Below the pieces are notes generated by a model that did not search any database, was not told the origin of the DNA, and saw nothing but the letters and a program-made list of their open reading frames with translations. A stretch of DNA of 6,795 bases from Deltaproteobacteria bacterium (GTDB taxonomy: Bacteria > Desulfobacterota > Desulfobulbia > Desulfobulbales > UBA5123): NCBI GenBank assembly GCA_021788685.1, contig JAJYKH010000152.1:1-6795 (forward strand), written 5' to 3'. Of the stretch, positions 1 to 6,795 are shown one piece after another. The first letter of the stretch is position 1; each line of letters begins with the position of its first letter. The translations under genes and the position numbers were made by a program.

Positions 1-2204
<2,204 letters not shown>

Positions 2205-2212
2205 GGTCCGTG

Positions 2213-2216
2213 TCCT
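2213..2216 (-). promoter_or_regulatory. Probable short ribosome binding site of treS
   Basis: AGGA on the minus strand, 8 nt before the ATG at 2204-2202. A second purine-rich match (AGGTGA) lies farther upstream and contains the in-frame alternative GTG at 2222-2220. The ATG is preferred because of spacing to AGGA. Confidence 0.5.
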
Positions 2217-2237
2217 GGTCACCTGGGCTCAGAAGAA

Positions 2238-2253
2238 AGGAAAGGCCTTTCCT
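2238..2253. promoter_or_regulatory. 16-bp perfect palindrome upstream of treS, possible operator
   Basis: AGGAAAGGCCTTTCCT is a gapless perfect palindrome centred about 41 nt before the treS ATG, between the heptad array and the treS ribosome site. It has the size and symmetry of a homodimeric regulator site. No -35/-10 pair is evident next to it, so it could equally be a chance dyad or part of the repeat insert. Confidence 0.35.
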
Positions 2254-2273
2254 GCTGTCGTGGAGTCCGCCAT

Positions 2274-2308
2274 TCGACACTCGATGTTGAACGTTCGATG
2301 CTCGATGT
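2274..2308. repeat. Imperfect heptad tandem array directly after glgE
   Basis: On the plus strand five 7-mers follow each other: TCGACAC, TCGATGT, TGAACGT, TCGATGC, TCGATGT, and the next two bases (TC) continue the unit into the complement of the glgE stop codon (2309-2311). TCGATG recurs at 2281, 2295 and 2302, all in 7-bp phase. A perfect 8-bp dyad GAACGTTC lies in the centre (2289-2296). Its spurious translations (RHSMLNVRCSMF on the plus strand, EHRASNVQHRVSN on the minus strand) are peptides I associate from memory with repeat-derived false ORFs in many bacterial genomes. Confidence 0.7.
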
Positions 2309-4303
<1,995 letters not shown>

Positions 4304-4309
4304 GGGCAG

Positions 4310-4315
4310 CTCCTT
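4310..4315 (-). promoter_or_regulatory. Ribosome binding site of glgE
   Basis: AAGGAG on the minus strand, 6 nt before the glgE ATG. This is the strongest Shine-Dalgarno match among the three genes and it fixes the glgE start. Confidence 0.85.
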
Positions 4316-4320
4316 GGCAG

Positions 4321-4348
4321 CAGAATTCAGGAGTCAGGAACCAGGACG
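4321..4348. repeat. Imperfect heptad tandem array in the glgB-glgE spacer
   Basis: Read on the plus strand the segment is four consecutive 7-mers: CAGAATT, CAGGAGT, CAGGAAC, CAGGACG. The CAGGA core recurs exactly at 4328, 4335 and 4342, with a one-base variant (CAGAA) at 4321. The array fills the middle of the 73-nt spacer, ending just before the glgE ribosome site. Period-7 degenerate arrays of this type occur between genes in several bacterial groups; the function is unknown. Confidence 0.6.
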
Positions 4349-4354
4349 AAAATC

Positions 4355-4370
4355 AGCCTTTGCTGAGGCT
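4355..4370. other. Small inverted repeat just after glgB
   Basis: AGCCT (4355-4359) pairs with AGGCT (4366-4370) around a 6-nt loop, 8 nt beyond the glgB TGA. On the minus strand GATTTTC follows the stem. Five base pairs and a broken T-run make a weak structure, perhaps slight attenuation or chance. It is not strong enough to argue against read-through into glgE. Confidence 0.3.
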
Positions 4371-4377
4371 CAAAAAA

Positions 4378-6315
4378 TCACGTGGGACTTCCCGGCTTCA
4401 GAAACACCACCCCGAGCGGCGGCAGGGTGAGGGGCAATGAGTGGTAGCGGCCCTGGGCCGGCACCGGCGCGGCCTCCACGCCCCCCAGGTTGCCGTAGCC
4501 GCTGCCGCCGTACAGCTCGGCATCGCTGCAGAGCAGCTCCTGCCAGTAGCCGCCCCGGGGCACACCCACCCGGTAGTTGAGCCGGGGGACCGGGGTGAAG
4601 TTGCACACCACCAGGACCACCTCTTCCGGGTTCTTGCCCTTGCGGAGGAAGCTGATCACGCTCTGCTCCCAGTCGTGGACGTCCACCCATTCGAAGCCCT
4701 CGTTCGAGAAATCCACCTCGTGGAGGGCCGGCTCGCTGCGGTAGAGCTTGTTCAGATCCTCCACCCAGCGCTGGAGTCCGGCGTGGGGGGCGAACTGGAG
4801 CAGGTGCCACTCCAGGCTTTCGTCGTGGGCCCACTCCCGCCATTGGCCGATCTCCCCGCCCATGAACATGAGCTTCTTGCCGGGGTGGGCGTACATGTAG
4901 CCGAAGAGGGTCCGCAGGTTGGCGAATTTCTGCCAATCGTCGCCCGGCATCTTGCCCAGGAGCGAGCCCTTGCCGTGCACCACCTCGTCGTGGGAGAGGG
5001 GCAGCACGAAATTCTCGTAAAAGGCGTACCAGATGCTGAAGGTGAGCTGGTCGTGGTGGTACTTGCGGAAGACCGGGTCCCTCGTCAGGTAGAAGAGGGT
5101 GTCGTGCATCCACCCCATGTTCCACTTGATCCCGAAGCCGAGCCCGCCCAGATAGGTGGGCCGGGAGACCATGGGCCAGGCGGTGGACTCCTCGGCGATG
5201 GTCTGGGTGTCGGGGTACTCGCCGTAGACCGCCTCGTTCAGCTTGCGCAGGAACTGGATGGCGTCGATGTTCTCCTTGCCGCCGTACTGGTTGGGAATCC
5301 ATTCCCCTTCATTCCGGGCGTAGTCGAGATAGAGCATGGAGGCCACGGCATCCACCCGCAGCCCGTCGGCGTGGTAGTGATCGAGCCAGAAGAGAGCGCT
5401 GCTGATGAGGAACGAGCGCACCTCGTGACGGCTGTAGTTGAAGATGTAGCTGTTCCATTCGGGATGGAACCCCTGCTTGCGGTCGGCGTGCTCGAAGAGA
5501 TAGGTGCCGTCGAAGTAGGAGAGCCCGTGCTGGTCGCTCGGGAAATGAGAGGGCACCCAGTCGAGGATGACCCCGATCCCGGCCTGGTGGAGCCGGTCCA
5601 CCAGGTACATGAAATCCTGGGGGGAGCCGTAGCGGCTCGTCGGCGCGAAGTAGCCGGTGGTCTGGTAGCCCCAGGAGCCGAAGAACGGATGCTCCATGAC
5701 CGGCAGGAGCTCCACGTGGGTGTAGTTCATCTTGACCAGATAGTCGGGCAGCTGCTCGGCCATCTCACGGTAAGAAAGAAACCGGGAGCCCTCCTCGGGC
5801 ACCCGCCGCCAGGAGCCCAGGTGCAGCTCGTAGATGGCCATGGGCCCATCGAGGGAGTTGCGGCCGTGGCGGCTTTCGAGCCAGGGGCCGTCCTGCCAGG
5901 GATATTCGAGGTCCCAGACCATGGAGGCGGTGCGGGGCGGCTCCTCCCAGCGGACCGCAAAGGGGTCGCCCTTGTCCACCTGGTAGCCATTGAAGCGCGA
6001 AACGATGTGGTACTTGTAGATCGTCCCCTGCTCAAGGCCGGGGATGAACCCCTCCCAGATGCCGGACCCGTCCCACCGGGGCTTGAGGAGGTGGCTTTCG
6101 GATCGCCAGCCGTTGAAGTCGCCGATGACCGAGACCTGCTCGGCATTGGGCGCCCACAGGGCGAACAGGACCCCTTTTACCCCGTTTACGTCGAGCAGGT
6201 GGGACCCGAGCTTCCGGTACAGCCGGTAATGGTTGCCTTCCTTGAACAGGTAAATGTCGTGGTCGGTGAGCAGGCTCACGTCGTACCGGACGTGGTCAGC
6301 TATGGCGGTGTCCAT
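4378..6315 (-). CDS. glgB: 1,4-alpha-glucan branching enzyme (GlgB), short form
   Basis: Cuts an alpha-1,4-glucan chain and re-attaches it through an alpha-1,6 bond, branching the polymer made by GlgE; cytosolic, GH13. Of 645 residues, about 40-130 form a CBM48-type N domain (FALWAPNAEQVSVIGDFNGW ending at 70). The barrel follows: ELHLGSWRR near 163-171, LLPVMEHPFFGSWGYQ around 203-218, nucleophile D322 in DGLRVDA, acid/base E375 in TIAEES, and D443 in SHDEVVHGKG. A C-terminal beta domain ends near LGVVFLK. The 53- and 121-residue spacings of the triad are identical to those of E. coli GlgB (D405, E458, D526). The protein is about 83 residues shorter before the nucleophile, so it lacks the extra N1 module of the long form. 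The start is judged from homology (LLTDHDIYLFKEGNHYRLY close to the N terminus). The only clear Shine-Dalgarno match, AAGGGG at 6334-6329, sits 13 nt from the ATG, which is wide. First gene of the probable operon. Confidence 0.97.
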   Translation of the reverse strand: MDTAIADHVRYDVSLLTDHDIYLFKEGNHYRLYRKLGSHLLDVNGVKGVLFALWAPNAEQVSVIGDFNGWRSESHLLKPRWDGSGIWEGFIPGLEQGTIYKYHIVSRFNGYQVDKGDPFAVRWEEPPRTASMVWDLEYPWQDGPWLESRHGRNSLDGPMAIYELHLGSWRRVPEEGSRFLSYREMAEQLPDYLVKMNYTHVELLPVMEHPFFGSWGYQTTGYFAPTSRYGSPQDFMYLVDRLHQAGIGVILDWVPSHFPSDQHGLSYFDGTYLFEHADRKQGFHPEWNSYIFNYSRHEVRSFLISSALFWLDHYHADGLRVDAVASMLYLDYARNEGEWIPNQYGGKENIDAIQFLRKLNEAVYGEYPDTQTIAEESTAWPMVSRPTYLGGLGFGIKWNMGWMHDTLFYLTRDPVFRKYHHDQLTFSIWYAFYENFVLPLSHDEVVHGKGSLLGKMPGDDWQKFANLRTLFGYMYAHPGKKLMFMGGEIGQWREWAHDESLEWHLLQFAPHAGLQRWVEDLNKLYRSEPALHEVDFSNEGFEWVDVHDWEQSVISFLRKGKNPEEVVLVVCNFTPVPRLNYRVGVPRGGYWQELLCSDAELYGGSGYGNLGGVEAAPVPAQGRYHSLPLTLPPLGVVFLKPGSPT

Positions 6316-6409
6316 GTTCTCGCGAATTCCCCTTCCCGGATTTGCCCGCTGGATCGGAAGGCGGCGGGGCCGCCCGGATGAAGCCGGCGCCTAGCCGGCA
6401 GAAAGACCA

Positions 6410-6438
6410 ACCGTTCCGCAGGGGAACGGTATTTTCTT
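6410..6438 (+). terminator. Hairpin with T-rich tail reading on the plus strand, inside the glgB leader
   Basis: An 8-bp perfect stem ACCGTTCC (6410-6417) / GGAACGGT (6423-6430) with a 5-nt loop is followed on the plus strand by ATTTTCTT (6431-6438). This has the form of an intrinsic terminator for plus-strand transcription, although no plus-strand gene ends here. On the minus strand the same stem would lie about 8 nt into the predicted glgB transcript with no T-tract after it, so there it would act as a 5' leader stem-loop. Confidence 0.45.
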
Positions 6439-6444
6439 CACTTC

Positions 6445-6474
6445 ATTACACTATGTACCCCGGAGCCTTGTCAA
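6445..6474 (-). promoter_or_regulatory. Candidate sigma70-type promoter for glgB-glgE-treS
   Basis: On the minus strand TTGACA (6474-6469) is a perfect -35 box. It is separated by 18 nt from TGTAAT (6450-6445), which differs from the -10 consensus at one base. Predicted transcription start is near 6438, giving a leader of roughly 120 nt before the glgB ATG. The -35 box sits in a short dyad CTTG-A-CAAG. It is the best promoter-like match seen upstream of the block; assignment is by consensus only. Confidence 0.6.
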
Positions 6475-6656
6475 GTCATAATCGGGCACCTCTGATCGGA
6501 AAAGTAGTGTTATCTCCTTAGTTTGTCGAGGATCTTGACCGGTTTGGCGCCGGGAGGGGGAGAGGCCGGCAGCGGCCGTTCGGCTCTCGCCGCATGTTTG
6601 CCGCCCGGCCATTCGTGATGAGGTGAATGTCGGGAAGAGGAGGTGTAGCTCGCGAG

Positions 6657-6688
6657 CGCGGGCGGGCGCTCCGGGGCGCCCGCCCGCG
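6657..6688 (-). terminator. GC-rich hairpin after the upstream gene, probable terminator
   Basis: A perfect 13-bp stem pairs 6657-6669 (CGCGGGCGGGCGC) with 6676-6688 around a 6-nt loop. It starts 14 nt after the TAA of the upstream minus-strand gene. There is no T-tract on the minus side (CGAGCTACACC follows), nor on the plus side, so it is not a textbook intrinsic terminator. Position and stem strength suggest a transcript-end or 3'-stabilising structure. Confidence 0.55.
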
Positions 6689-6702
6689 GTGGTCGTTTCG
6701 AT

Positions 6703-6795
6703 TTACCTGTTCTTCTGCTTCTGGGTTTCCGGCGGCGGCACCCGGTTCCGGTCGGAAAGCGTCTCCAGGAACTTCACCAGCAGCGCTTCATCGGC
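6703..6795 (-). CDS. C-terminal end of an upstream protein, possibly a c-type cytochrome domain (partial)
   Basis: The minus strand entering from the right edge reads 30 codons, ADEALLVKFLETLSDRNRV followed by a proline- and lysine-rich tail (PPPETQKQKNR), and then TAA. The DEALLVKFLETLSD stretch is the kind of amphipathic last helix that ends class I cytochrome c and di-haem peroxidase-type domains (xxLVxFLxTLTD). No haem-binding CXXCH is inside the window, so the assignment rests on this helix alone. Continuous coding character up to a stop that is followed 14 nt later by a strong hairpin supports a real gene end. It lies almost 390 bp before glgB with a promoter between, so it is probably a separate transcription unit. 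It could be any protein with a similar C-terminal helix. Confidence 0.5.
   Translation of the reverse strand, partial: ADEALLVKFLETLSDRNRVPPPETQKQKNR

Larger units (their letters stand above)
6316..6656. other. Noncoding region upstream of glgB
   Basis: 341 bp with no convincing gene. It contains the candidate glgB promoter (6445-6474), a hairpin with a plus-strand T-tract (6410-6438) and further leader inverted repeats: GCCGGC at 6383-6388 and 6394-6399, and GGCGG/CCGCC at 6360-6364 and 6370-6374. A 53-codon minus-strand frame (6612-6451) exists, but it lacks a ribosome site and overlaps the promoter. Local base composition drops markedly in 6430-6530 relative to the coding flanks, as expected of a control region. 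Confidence 0.6.

Noticed and set aside
4441..6381. 646-codon open frame on the plus strand opposite glgB
   Set aside because: Same cause; the minus-strand product is a complete GlgB with intact catalytic motifs, and the plus-strand peptide shows no known motif.
6360..6438. Possible c-di-GMP or other known riboswitch in the glgB leader
   Set aside because: There are several short stems, but the conserved GEMM-type segments could not be aligned on either strand by eye.
6454..6482. CATAAT at 6477-6482 as the -10 box of a plus-strand promoter
   Set aside because: No acceptable -35 element at 16-18 nt (TGTACC is a poor match), and no plus-strand gene follows.
6451..6612. 53-codon minus-strand ORF (ATG at 6612-6610, TAG at 6453-6451) between the upstream gene and glgB
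   Set aside because: No Shine-Dalgarno sequence before the ATG, no recognisable motif, a composition of R, S, T and G typical of random GC-rich sequence, and it overlaps the -35 box of the probable glgB promoter.

Overview
The window holds a compact, co-directional block (all on the minus strand) encoding the GlgE route from trehalose to branched alpha-glucan. In transcription order (right to left) it contains glgB (branching enzyme, 4378-6315), glgE (maltose-1-phosphate maltosyltransferase, 2309-4303) and a treS-maltokinase fusion gene (from 2204, running off the left edge). The treS reading frame has no stop inside the window. All three GH13 enzymes keep their complete catalytic triads.

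Layout from right to left. 6703-6795 is the last 30 codons of an upstream minus-strand gene; its tail looks like the end of a c-type cytochrome domain. It is followed by a 13-bp GC-rich hairpin (6657-6688). 6316-6656 is noncoding as far as can be judged and carries a good sigma70-type promoter (TTGACA-18-TGTAAT, 6445-6474). That promoter would give glgB a structured leader of about 120 nt. The glgB-glgE spacer (73 nt) and the glgE-treS spacer (104 nt) each contain a short imperfect tandem array with a period of exactly 7 bp, built from different units. The second also holds a 16-bp perfect palindrome just upstream of treS.

Pathway logic: TreS isomerises trehalose to maltose, the fused maltokinase makes maltose 1-phosphate with ATP, GlgE adds the maltosyl unit to an alpha-1,4-glucan, and GlgB introduces alpha-1,6 branches. 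The three genes therefore probably form one operon that converts trehalose to glycogen-like glucan. No dedicated regulator is visible.

Organism: a GC-rich bacterium. The degenerate heptad repeats in the spacers and the cytochrome-like neighbour would fit a deltaproteobacterium of the Geobacter/Desulfuromonas kind, but this is a weak inference; the enzymes themselves occur in many phyla. I see no mobile element, CRISPR array, tRNA or rRNA, and no evidence for a wholly new system. The less ordinary signals are in the spacers and the glgB leader.
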